A DNA stretch of 42,395 nucleotides from Phycisphaerae bacterium. GTDB taxonomy: Bacteria > Planctomycetota > Phycisphaerae > Phycisphaerales > SM1A02. The stretch spans positions 1 through 42,395 of the forward strand of contig PARI01000029.1 in the NCBI GenBank assembly GCA_002711415.1, given 5' to 3'. Position numbers and translations under genes: made by a program. The notes below the pieces were generated by a model, which saw only the letters and a program-made list of their open reading frames with translations, was not told the origin of the DNA and did no database searches. The first letter of the stretch is position 1, and each line of letters opens with the position of its first letter. Shown here piece after piece: positions 17,548 to 25,407 of this stretch.

Positions 17548-18500
17548 CAGATGGATCAACAGGTGATCACCCGACCGCCCGGACCACGCGAAGCCGCGGC
17601 GAGTGGTTCGTCTGGATCATCCCCGCACTTGCGCTGCTGGCCGCCGGAAGCTACATCATCAAGGACGTGCTGGATGCTGGGCGAACCATCACCATCCAGG
17701 TCGGTGATGGCAGCGGCATGAGCACGGGCCAGACCACGCTGCAGTACCGGGGCGTCAAGGTCGGTGTCGTCAAGCAGATTGAGTTCGCGCCTGATCGCCA
17801 CCACGTGAACCTCAAGGTCAAGGTCTCGAAGGACAACGAGTGGCTCGCCGTAGAAGGCTCCCGCTTCTGGGTCGTCCGGCCGTCGATCTCGCTCAAGGGC
17901 GTGAAGGATCTCGGCGGAATCACCAGCGGACCGTACATCGCGGTCATGCCTGGTTCGGACGACAGCACCGCCAAGGATGAATTCACGGCCGAATCCTCAC
18001 CGCCACCAACGCCTGATTCGCCTGACGAATTCATCTTCTTCATCAGGAGCGGAAGCCCCGGATCCCTCTCACAGGATTCCCCGATCTACTTCAGGGAGAT
18101 CCAGGTGGGACAGGTCCTGGACGTCCGGATGGCCTCGGATGCCAGGAGCGTCCTGCTGCGATGCTCGGTCCAGAAGAAGTACGCCCCGCTGCTGAAGCTG
18201 GACACGAAGTTCTGGAATGCAAGTGGCATCGGCGTCGACCTCGGACTCTTCGGAGCCAAGATCAGCACCGAGAGCCTCGCCACGATCCTCAGTGGCGGGA
18301 TCGCCTTCGCCACGCCACCGAACGCCGGACCCAACATCGAGCAGCACGCCGTCTACAGGCTGTTCGACAAGCCGGAGGATTCATGGTTGAAGTGGGATCC
18401 GAAGATCGATCTTCCTGAACTGCCGGTCCCGTCATGGCCACTGCCGCCGGAGAATCAGGTGATTGGCCCGGGCGGTGGAATGACCGAGTTCAAGCCCTAG
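17544..18500 (+). CDS. PqiB-like MCE-domain protein (two MCE domains)
   Basis: The 318-residue product has one N-terminal transmembrane helix (about residues 22-42, FVWIIPALALLAAGSYII). Two MCE/MlaD domains follow: the first from about 46 (ITIQVGDGSGMSTGQTTLQY, RGVKVGVVKQIEF) and the second from about 162 (FFIRSGSPGSLSQDSPIYF, REIQVGQVLDVRM). PqiB of E. coli has three MCE domains and YebT seven, so this is a short version. After the second domain a proline-rich tail (WPLPPENQVIGPGG) replaces the long helical needle. It is coupled to the pqiA-like gene. No pqiC lipoprotein follows; instead the 3' end overlaps a convergent gene by 11 bases. Lipid transfer is the family role; a full envelope-spanning tunnel is doubtful at this length. 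Confidence 0.88.
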   Translation: MTDGSTGDHPTARTTRSRGEWFVWIIPALALLAAGSYIIKDVLDAGRTITIQVGDGSGMSTGQTTLQYRGVKVGVVKQIEFAPDRHHVNLKVKVSKDNEWLAVEGSRFWVVRPSISLKGVKDLGGITSGPYIAVMPGSDDSTAKDEFTAESSPPPTPDSPDEFIFFIRSGSPGSLSQDSPIYFREIQVGQVLDVRMASDARSVLLRCSVQKKYAPLLKLDTKFWNASGIGVDLGLFGAKISTESLATILSGGIAFATPPNAGPNIEQHAVYRLFDKPEDSWLKWDPKIDLPELPVPSWPLPPENQVIGPGGGMTEFKP

Positions 18501-20145
18501 GGATCAGTTCGATGCTGGCGATGGTGACATCATCCTGAAAGGCATCGGTTCCCGCGAACGACCGAAGCGATTCCATCAGGATCTCGATGTCGTCGGCAGG
18601 ACTGATGGTCATGATCAGGGCGTCGGTGATCCGTTCGAGCCCGAACTCCTCGCCTTCATGGGTCCGCTGCTCACAGAGCCCATCGCTGAACAGGACCAGG
18701 CGATCGCCCGGTTCGAACGTGATGCTCACCGGCTCATCGGCCCGAGGCCCGTCAACGATGCCCACGAGCAGTCCTCCACCACTCTTGATCAGGGAAGCCT
18801 GCCCTCCCGCCTTCTTGTGAATCGCGTACCCGTGACCTGCATCGACGAAGTGCAGCGTCCGGTCATCGGGAGAGAACTGGCCGTACCAGAGCGAAGCGAA
18901 TTCATCATCGGCGGTGTGATCGCAGATGTAGGAATTGATCGAGTCGACGATCTGCGCCGGCCCCAGACCGTGGCTGATCTGGGCCAGAAGGTGCGACTGG
19001 ATCGAGGCCATCATCATCCCCGCGGTGAGCCCCTTGCCCACGACATCTCCGAGAAACAGGGCCGTCTCACCGTCCTGGGTCGCCGAGATGCCGAAGAAGT
19101 CGCCAGCGATGAATCGACCTGGCTTCAGGTGCATCGAGTAGTTGCTTCCGGCGACGCTTCCTGACGAAGGTGGCATGATCCGTCTCTGGATCTGCTGCGC
19201 CGATTCCAGGTCGGCCACCAGATCCCGCTGCTTCCGTTCAAGCTCCTTCCGCTTCAGGTTCGCCATGGCCAGACCACACAACTTGCTCACCGAGTTGCAG
19301 TAGGCGGGCGCATCCGAGTCGGGGTCATCCGCCATCGCCTGCGAATCCATGTAGAGAAAACTGTCGATCTCGCCTGAGACGAGGACGGGGACGCACATGG
19401 CCTCCTCGACACCACTGCCGACGATGCTGAGAGCGTTCTGCATCGATGGCTCGTCCTGTAGCCTGACGACATTGCCGCCGGCTGCCGCATGCAGCAGCGT
19501 CCGACTGATCGCCAGCGGGGCGACCGCACGGTCCTGTCCGTGACGGATCTTGCTGCTGACGATCTCGAGCTGATCGATGCCATCGATGAGTCGGACCATC
19601 GCCGCCCTTGCGAACTCGGTCCCTGCCAGAAGGGAATCCAGAACGGTGGACGCCAGTTCATCCTCGTCGGCCGCTTCGTGGATTGCACCGGCACTGGACA
19701 TCAGCAGCTCAAGCCGTCGCTGGGCCAGGGTGCCGAGACGCTCATGGGGAATCGACTCGATCTGCTGGGCCTTGTTGTACCCGTCGTCGATCGACTGCAT
19801 CGTGCTGGTGACCTCGTCCTTCATGTCGACACGGAGCAGCCACGGCCTGATGGCGATTCGATCCTGGTGGGACAGCGGCATCACCTCGTTTGGCTGCAGC
19901 GGGATGCTGTTGAGCGATGTCCCGTGCCGAGATCCCAGATCGGTGATCACCCAGTCTCCCTTGACGCACTCGATCTGTGCGTGCTGCCTTGAAATCGAGG
20001 GGTTGTCCAGCTTGATCCCCGCATTGAGATCCCGCCCGATGAGCATGACCTTGTCCGGATCCAGGAGAACCGAGTCCCGCTTCTGATCACCCGAGAGGTG
20101 GATCCGAAGGGGAATCGTGCGCGAGTTTTCCTTCTTCGCCGCCAT
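18490..20145 (-). CDS. FHA-GAF-PP2C (SpoIIE-type) phosphatase
   Basis: This 551-residue signalling protein has three domains. An N-terminal FHA domain covers about 15-105 (LIGRDLNAGIKLDNPSISR, ITDLGSRHGTSLN) and binds phosphothreonine. A GAF-like sensor covers about 150-310. A SpoIIE/RsbU-type PP2C phosphatase runs from about 345 to the end (RFIAGDFFGIS, LGDVVGKGLTAGMMM, VDAGHGYAI, LVLFSDGLCEQRT, FQDDVTIASIEL). The metal-binding aspartates are all present. Such proteins usually dephosphorylate anti-sigma-factor antagonists; no such partner is nearby. The ATG at 20145 overlaps the ExbB-like stop in TGATG, with GAGG-type bases just upstream, so it is translationally coupled to the channel gene. 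The upstream frame to 20271 is a shadow of that gene. Confidence 0.92.
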   Translation of the reverse strand: MAAKKENSRTIPLRIHLSGDQKRDSVLLDPDKVMLIGRDLNAGIKLDNPSISRQHAQIECVKGDWVITDLGSRHGTSLNSIPLQPNEVMPLSHQDRIAIRPWLLRVDMKDEVTSTMQSIDDGYNKAQQIESIPHERLGTLAQRRLELLMSSAGAIHEAADEDELASTVLDSLLAGTEFARAAMVRLIDGIDQLEIVSSKIRHGQDRAVAPLAISRTLLHAAAGGNVVRLQDEPSMQNALSIVGSGVEEAMCVPVLVSGEIDSFLYMDSQAMADDPDSDAPAYCNSVSKLCGLAMANLKRKELERKQRDLVADLESAQQIQRRIMPPSSGSVAGSNYSMHLKPGRFIAGDFFGISATQDGETALFLGDVVGKGLTAGMMMASIQSHLLAQISHGLGPAQIVDSINSYICDHTADDEFASLWYGQFSPDDRTLHFVDAGHGYAIHKKAGGQASLIKSGGGLLVGIVDGPRADEPVSITFEPGDRLVLFSDGLCEQRTHEGEEFGLERITDALIMTISPADDIEILMESLRSFAGTDAFQDDVTIASIELIPRA

Positions 20146-20825
20146 CAGACCCTCACCTCGGTCGGCGACGCCGTCTCGGAGATCGTGGTCGATGACTTTC
20201 TCGTCTGCGGCTGCTTCTGGATCGCGCCCTGCTGGGCCGCCGCGATCAGCGCCTCGAACCTGCCGATGCATCGCTCGGACTGGCCCCTGAAGTACATGTA
20301 GGGAAAGAGCGTCAGCAGTGCGACGACGAGTCCGAACGCGGTGGTCATCAGCGCTTCGGCGATCCCAGCTGAAACCTGGTTCGGATCGGTGATCGCCCGC
20401 TCGCCTCCAAGCAGGTGGAAGGAACGGATGATGCCCAGAACTGTTCCGAGGATGCCCAGCATCGGACTGGCCGTGATGATCGTCGAGAGCCCCATCATGA
20501 ACCGGTCGATCCTGCCCCGCTGCTCCTCCACGGCCTCGATCGCAGAGGCGTCATCTGCCCCTCGCTGGATCAACCGCATCACCAGCATCGAGTAGATCGT
20601 GCGGTCGGAGTCGACCATGGTCTCCGCAGAGGCGAGTTCACCCTTGCGAAGGCAGGACTGAAGTCGCAGAAGCCAGCTGTATCGGCCAGGCCGATGCAAT
20701 GACCCCCAGAACAGTGCTCGCTCGATGATCAGGCTCAGCGAGACGACACTCAGCAGGAGCAGTGGCCACATGACCAACCCACCCCGCTGCATGAATTCCA
20801 GGAACTCGTTCCAGGCAGAAACCAT
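20145..20825 (-). CDS. ExbB/TolQ/MotA-family proton channel
   Basis: The product of about 226 residues has a first transmembrane helix (GGLVMWPLLLLSVVSLSLII) and, after a cytoplasmic helical stretch, the conserved pair in ASPMLGILGTVLGIIRSF and AGIAEALMTTAFGLVVALLTL. These define the MotA/TolQ/ExbB channel family, which uses proton flow to drive work across the envelope. The C-terminal tail is rich in Q, K, T and S. ATG at 20825 gives a typical ExbB N-terminus. A reading to 20900 overlaps the divergent promoter region and starts with a less typical stretch; neither start has a good ribosome site. The usual partner (ExbD/TolR/MotB) is missing here. The gene instead leads directly into the FHA-GAF-PP2C gene. 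Confidence 0.85.
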   Translation of the reverse strand: MVSAWNEFLEFMQRGGLVMWPLLLLSVVSLSLIIERALFWGSLHRPGRYSWLLRLQSCLRKGELASAETMVDSDRTIYSMLVMRLIQRGADDASAIEAVEEQRGRIDRFMMGLSTIITASPMLGILGTVLGIIRSFHLLGGERAITDPNQVSAGIAEALMTTAFGLVVALLTLFPYMYFRGQSERCIGRFEALIAAAQQGAIQKQPQTRKSSTTISETASPTEVRV

Positions 20826-20882
20826 CCGGGCATGATACGTCACCGGGGCTTGCTGAGCAGCGGCACCGGGCACTCGGGCTGC

Positions 20883-20888
20883 TACAAT
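20883..20888 (+). promoter_or_regulatory. -10-like TACAAT before the prenyl synthase gene
   Basis: TACAAT lies 34 bases before the chosen ATG at 20917. No convincing -35 hexamer is found at normal spacing. The same hexamer precedes ispG, dxs and purA. Confidence 0.4.
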
Positions 20889-20916
20889 CGACATCGACAT
20901 GAGCAGGAATCAAACG

Positions 20917-21783
20917 ATGAACACGATGCCGAGCAGGGCCGACCTCACCGATCGGATCGAATCTGGACTGTCCATGGCCCTCGAAACGGCTCAACTGCCA
21001 CCTCGACTGTCTGATGCGGCACGGCATGCGGTCCTGGGAGCCGGCAAGCGACTTCGTCCCCTGATCTGCCTCCTCGGCACCGAGGCCGTCGGAGGCGAGC
21101 CTGCCGACTCAATCCATGGAGCGGTCTCCCTTGAGCTGATCCATGCGTTCAGCCTGGTTCACGATGATCTTCCAGCACTTGACGACGACTCGGTCAGACG
21201 AGGTCGCCCGACCCTTCATGTCGCCTACGGGGAACCCATGGCGATCCTCTGTGGTGACCTGCTGATGTCACTGGCAATGGAACAGGCCAGCATGAGCCGC
21301 ACCAGGCCCCTGGATGTGGTCAAGGAGGTCGTACAGGCAACGACCGCGATGATCATCGGCCAGGTCCACGACACGCTCGGCTGTTTCCAGGACGGCCTCG
21401 ACGAGCATGAGAAACTCCATCGGATCCATGAGAATAAGACCGGCGCCCTCCTGTTGGCCTCGGCCAGGATCGGTGCGATCTGCGGCGATGCGGACTTGCA
21501 CCAGCTCGAGCGGATCAGCCAATGGGGCCGCCTTATCGGTCTGATGTACCAGGTCGTCGACGACGTCCTCGACGAAACCCAGTCCACAGATCACCTTGGC
21601 AAGGCAAGTGGCAAGGATCGTGATGCCGGCAAGCTCACCTTCCCCGGGACGATCGGCCTTGATGAATCCGTCAAGTACATCTCACAGCTCCAGGAGCAGG
21701 CACGTGAATCACTGCTCCCGCTCGGCCAGGGCGCCAACGGACTGCTTGATTTAACCGATTTTCTGGCATCCAGGACGAGATGA
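20917..21783 (+). CDS. Polyprenyl diphosphate synthase (farnesyl/geranylgeranyl type)
   Basis: The 288-residue enzyme condenses isopentenyl diphosphate with allylic diphosphates. The first aspartate-rich motif is DDLPALDDDSVRRGRPT, with the two-residue insertion usual in short-chain bacterial enzymes (IspA type). The second is VVDDVLDET. LGAGKRLRPL, SLELIHAFSLVHDD and GKASGKDRDAGKLTFP also fit IspA. The chain length made (C15 or C20) cannot be fixed by eye. ATG at 20917 has AGGA seven bases upstream; an in-frame ATG at 20899 lacks one. dxs follows 105 bases downstream on the same strand with its own possible promoter. The pair resembles the widespread ispA-dxs arrangement. Confidence 0.92.
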   Translation: MNTMPSRADLTDRIESGLSMALETAQLPPRLSDAARHAVLGAGKRLRPLICLLGTEAVGGEPADSIHGAVSLELIHAFSLVHDDLPALDDDSVRRGRPTLHVAYGEPMAILCGDLLMSLAMEQASMSRTRPLDVVKEVVQATTAMIIGQVHDTLGCFQDGLDEHEKLHRIHENKTGALLLASARIGAICGDADLHQLERISQWGRLIGLMYQVVDDVLDETQSTDHLGKASGKDRDAGKLTFPGTIGLDESVKYISQLQEQARESLLPLGQGANGLLDLTDFLASRTR

Positions 21784-21788
21784 AGGCC

Positions 21789-21817
21789 ATTACACTCACC
21801 CCTTCACAGGCTACAAT
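21789..21817 (+). promoter_or_regulatory. Promoter candidate of dxs
   Basis: ATTACA (21789-21794, four of six matches to the -35 consensus) and TACAAT (21812-21817) are separated by 17 bases. They lie in the 105-base gap before dxs. A leader of about 65 bases would follow, ending with AGGA ten bases before the ATG. Confidence 0.45.
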
Positions 21818-21888
21818 GCCCTGTGCGAATCCGTGATCGGGGCTGCTGAGAACCCGATACGACACCTCACGATCAGGAACCTGAACAC

Positions 21889-23877
21889 ATGGATCTCACA
21901 TTGCTCAACGGCATCGGATGCCCTGCAGACCTGAAGAAGGTTCCCATCGACCAGTTGCCCGAGGTCGCCGCCCAGATGAGGCATGCCATCATCGAGCAGG
22001 TCTCCCGATCAGGCGGACATCTCGCTCCGAACCTCGGCGTGGTCGAGTTGACCATCGCCATGCATTACGTGTTCGACTTCGGCTGGGACCGGCTCCTCTT
22101 CGATGTCGGACACCAGTGCTATGGACACAAGCTGCTCACCGGCCGGCAACACCTGCTGCCCAAGCTGCGACAGAGTGGTGGCATGGCCGGCTTCCCGGAA
22201 CCGATCGAATCCAGCTTCGACCTGTTCAGCGTCGGGCACGCGGGCACCGCGATCTCCACGGCGGCGGGCATGGCCCGTGGCGACCTCCTCAACAAGGATG
22301 CGTTCACGCTCGAGAATTCCGATGGTCGACGAGTGGTCTCGCTGATCGGTGACGCATCGATCGTCAATGGAGTGGCCATGGAGGGACTCAACAACGCCGG
22401 AACACTCAAGCGACAGTTCCTCGTGGTCCTCAATGACAACGGCATGAGCATCGCCAAGCCACAGGGAGCCGTCGCCAGCTACTTCGATCGGTTCCGCCTG
22501 AGCCACACGTATGGCGAGTTCAAGAAGGCCGCCAAGGATCTGGCCAAGCGGGTTCCCGGTGGCGAGGTGATGGCCGAGATGTATCACCGCATGGGCGAGA
22601 TGTCCAAGGCCATGATCACCGAGAACTCCTGGTTCGAACAGTTCGGACTGGTTACCGTCGGCCCGGTCGACGGACATGACATCCCGACACTCATCGACTT
22701 CCTCAACGAGGCCAAGCACTTCGATCGACCGATGGTCCTGCACGTCAAGACCCGCAAGGGCAAGGGATTTGAAGCGGCCGAGGGCGATGCCACCACCTTC
22801 CATTCGCCTGCAGCCTTCGACTACAACCCGGACGGGTGCCGTGTCGAAATCAAGAAGTCGGGACGATCCTTCACCACCGCCTTCGGCGATGCCCTCTGCG
22901 ACCTGATGGATCGTGACGAGAAGGTCGTCTGCTGCACCGCAGCCATGCCTGATGGCACGGGAGTGGTCAAGGCCCTCAAGGAACACCCCGACCGAAGTTG
23001 GGATACCGGCATCTGCGAATCACACGCGATGGACATGATGGCCGGCCTTGCCAAGACAGGATGGAAGCCGTTCTTCTGTGTCTACTCGACCTTCCTCCAG
23101 AGGGCCTTTGATCAGGCGTTCCAGGAAGTCGCTCTCCAGGGACTGCCTGTCCGACTCTGCCTGGATCGTGCCGGCCTCGTCGGCGGCGACGGCGCCGTCC
23201 ACCACGGATTCTGCGACGTTTCGATTCTCAAGGTCTTCCCGAATGCGACGCTGATGGCGGCGATGGACGAACCATCGCTCAAGGCTGCCATGGAATTCAT
23301 GAGCGGATACGACAAGGGCCTTTCGATGGTTCGGTATCCACGCGACAACGTCAGCGACCTCATTCTTGACCAGGAGTGCCCACCGTTCGAGCTGGGCAAG
23401 GCTCGCCCGATCTTCGAATCGAAAAACCCGGACATCGCGATCCTGGGCTTCGGTGTCAGCTGCATCGAGGCCATCAAGTCTCGCGAGGAACTCCAGAATC
23501 ACGGACAGTACGAGGTCTCGATCTATGATGCCCGCTTCGCCAAGCCGGTCGACATCGACCTGGTCCGTTCACTGCTGGACCAAGGCATTCCGATCGTGAC
23601 GGTCGAGGATCATTCGATCACCGGTGGATTCGGAAGCTGTGTCCGCGATGCGGCTCACGAGCATGGCCTGGACACGAGATTGATCACCTGCCTGGGTCTG
23701 CCGGAGACATGGATCTACCAAGGCTCACGAACCGAGCAGATGGCCGAGGCCGGCATTGATGCCGCCGCCATCACGCAGGCGATCAGGCTGAAGCTCGACC
23801 GGGCCGGAACGGCCCCTTCATCCACCGAGGATCTCTCCACGACGCGGGCCGCCTCCAACGCCTGCCGTCGAAAGTGA
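21889..23877 (+). CDS. dxs: 1-deoxy-D-xylulose-5-phosphate synthase (divergent)
   Basis: DXS makes deoxyxylulose phosphate from pyruvate and glyceraldehyde 3-phosphate with thiamine diphosphate, the first step of the MEP pathway. The 662-residue protein has SRSGGHLAPNLGVVELTIAM, FDVGHQCYGHKLLTGR, SVGHAGTAIS and the later LCLDRAGLVGGDGAVHHG. Two motifs differ from the E. coli form. The ThDP motif reads IGDASIVNGVAMEGLNNAG rather than GDG, though the partner NDNGMS is kept. The catalytic region reads GICESHAMDMMAGLA rather than the EQH form, with the glutamate kept at 377. These look like a known divergent DXS branch rather than a dead enzyme. A C-terminal tail of about 30 polar residues is extra. 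Confidence 0.93.
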   Translation: MDLTLLNGIGCPADLKKVPIDQLPEVAAQMRHAIIEQVSRSGGHLAPNLGVVELTIAMHYVFDFGWDRLLFDVGHQCYGHKLLTGRQHLLPKLRQSGGMAGFPEPIESSFDLFSVGHAGTAISTAAGMARGDLLNKDAFTLENSDGRRVVSLIGDASIVNGVAMEGLNNAGTLKRQFLVVLNDNGMSIAKPQGAVASYFDRFRLSHTYGEFKKAAKDLAKRVPGGEVMAEMYHRMGEMSKAMITENSWFEQFGLVTVGPVDGHDIPTLIDFLNEAKHFDRPMVLHVKTRKGKGFEAAEGDATTFHSPAAFDYNPDGCRVEIKKSGRSFTTAFGDALCDLMDRDEKVVCCTAAMPDGTGVVKALKEHPDRSWDTGICESHAMDMMAGLAKTGWKPFFCVYSTFLQRAFDQAFQEVALQGLPVRLCLDRAGLVGGDGAVHHGFCDVSILKVFPNATLMAAMDEPSLKAAMEFMSGYDKGLSMVRYPRDNVSDLILDQECPPFELGKARPIFESKNPDIAILGFGVSCIEAIKSREELQNHGQYEVSIYDARFAKPVDIDLVRSLLDQGIPIVTVEDHSITGGFGSCVRDAAHEHGLDTRLITCLGLPETWIYQGSRTEQMAEAGIDAAAITQAIRLKLDRAGTAPSSTEDLSTTRAASNACRRK

Positions 23878-23890
23878 TGCTCCACGGTTC

Positions 23891-24640
23891 CTAGTGATGC
23901 AGGTCGCGGACCAGTCCGCTGCTTGCCCGGTCAACGGGCATCAGGCAGAGGGCCACGGACTCGAAGATGCGACGGGCAAGCCGCCTGGCCTCCGGGTACT
24001 GGGGCTTCAACTGTTCCAGGAATCGGGCCTTCGTGATACCGGCCTCCTTGAACTCGCGATCGGAACGATCAGCGGCCTCCTCGATCAACTGCCAGTCGAA
24101 CTCGGGGTGGAACTGGAACCCGTACGAACTCGTTCCGGCAACCCATGCCTGTATGTGAGATTCGACGTTGGTCGCCAGCAACTGGGCTTCAGCAGGCAGT
24201 TCCACGACGTGATCCTGGTGGAACTCGAACTGGAGTGACGTCCATCCGATCCCAGCGAGCAATGGGTCCTCGCGACCAGCCGGAGTCAGATCAATCGGAT
24301 GGTAGCCCATCTGTGTCAATCCGGGCATCCGCTCCACCCGTCCACCAAGGGCCTGGGCGAGCAGTTGCGAGCCGAGGCAGATGCCGAGAATCGGAACTCC
24401 CCGCCGGTGTGCCTCAAGCAGGAGCGATCGCTCCTGCTTCATCCAAGGGTTTGCCTCGTCATCCATCGAGGTCTGGGGGCCACCCAGGGAGACGATCCCG
24501 GTGACGTGATCCAGGTCCACCGGGAGTGAATGACCATCGCAGACACGAACATGCTTGAGCGTGTGCCCGAACTCCCTGAGAACGTCTCCAAGAAGACCAG
24601 CACCCCTGGAGGGCAGATGTTCAAGAATGATCGTAGCCAT
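23891..24640 (-). CDS. Class I glutamine amidotransferase-like protein
   Basis: The product of about 249 residues resembles the stand-alone GMP-synthase-like amidotransferases. The nucleophile Cys88 lies in PILGICLGSQLLAQALGG, and His178/Glu180 lie in YGFQFHPEFDW, completing the triad. GIVSLGGPQTSMDDE and VESHIQAWV are also typical. Neither this ATG (24640) nor an in-frame ATG at 24661 has a ribosome site. It follows the methyltransferase gene by 17 to 38 bases on the same strand, so the two are likely co-transcribed. The synthetase domain of GuaA is absent, so the nitrogen acceptor is unknown; relatives act as gamma-glutamyl hydrolases or as helpers of unknown ligases. Its end is 13 bases from the convergent dxs stop. 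Confidence 0.82.
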   Translation of the reverse strand: MATIILEHLPSRGAGLLGDVLREFGHTLKHVRVCDGHSLPVDLDHVTGIVSLGGPQTSMDDEANPWMKQERSLLLEAHRRGVPILGICLGSQLLAQALGGRVERMPGLTQMGYHPIDLTPAGREDPLLAGIGWTSLQFEFHQDHVVELPAEAQLLATNVESHIQAWVAGTSSYGFQFHPEFDWQLIEEAADRSDREFKEAGITKARFLEQLKPQYPEARRLARRIFESVALCLMPVDRASSGLVRDLHH

Positions 24641-24678
24641 GGGGTGACACGCTATGGGCATCCTGACGGTTGAGCAAG

Positions 24679-25320
24679 TCAGGCATCCTCTCGGAACATC
24701 GCGATGGAGACATCATGACCATCAAGGTACTCCTGTCTCATGCTGACTCGCGGGGTCAGCTCGAGTGCATGATCCATCCGGCGGACCAGGTCAAAACGCC
24801 TGGCGGGAGCCAGGTCGACATCCTTCCACCTGGACCCAGGCCTGTTCCCGAGAAAGTTGTAGGCCACCGCAGTGGTGGCCGCCTGGAAGAAGCCATCCAG
24901 AACCCGGTCGACCACGTCCTCCTCCAGGGTGTTGAACGAGCCTGACACGAGGATCACGTCAGGCGCTTGGGCGGCGATGATCCCGGGATCGGCGATGAAG
25001 TCACCCTCGAGAAACTCCGCCCCCGGCGGAGCTGACTGCCGGGCCGATTCGATCATGCCCGGCATGGCGTCGATTCCGATGAACCGACCGACATCGATCT
25101 TCCGGTCGACAAGATGCCGGGCGAGGTCTCCAATGCCACACCCGACGTCCAGCAGGGTCGAGCCGGCGATGATGTCCGGTCCGATCATGTCGATGAGTAC
25201 GTCAAACCGGAGTCGCTGGGCCTCCGGTGATCTCCACAGGGTCGCCTCGAATCCGGCCCCGAATCGCTTCAATGCCGCCTTGTAGGGTCGCAGATATTCC
25301 GGGGTTCGCCATGGTGACAT
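24679..25320 (-). CDS. Class I SAM-dependent methyltransferase
   Basis: The 213-residue protein has the Rossmann methyltransferase motifs: motif I STLLDVGCGIGDLARHL, the acidic end of strand two in FIGIDAMPGMIESAR, motif II GAEFLEGDF, and motif IV region DVILVSGSFNTLEED. The substrate is not evident; the C-terminal part (ALELTPRVSMRQEYLDGHD) gives no family clue. The ATG at 25320 has no Shine-Dalgarno sequence. It is divergent from the DUF4159 gene with 87 bases between the starts and precedes the amidotransferase gene on the same strand. Confidence 0.85.
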   Translation of the reverse strand: MSPWRTPEYLRPYKAALKRFGAGFEATLWRSPEAQRLRFDVLIDMIGPDIIAGSTLLDVGCGIGDLARHLVDRKIDVGRFIGIDAMPGMIESARQSAPPGAEFLEGDFIADPGIIAAQAPDVILVSGSFNTLEEDVVDRVLDGFFQAATTAVAYNFLGNRPGSRWKDVDLAPARRFDLVRRMDHALELTPRVSMRQEYLDGHDVSIAMFREDA

Positions 25321-25407
25321 GACACAAGACTACGCCAAGTCACCACGGTTAGCACGAATCTAGGCCGTACTCCCGGAACCCGGATTTGAATTGCTAGGAT
25401 TGAACTG

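Noticed and set aside
22009..22986. A minus-strand frame of 325 residues inside dxs
   Set aside because: It is fully antisense to a clear DXS and has no recognisable motif, as expected in high-GC DNA.
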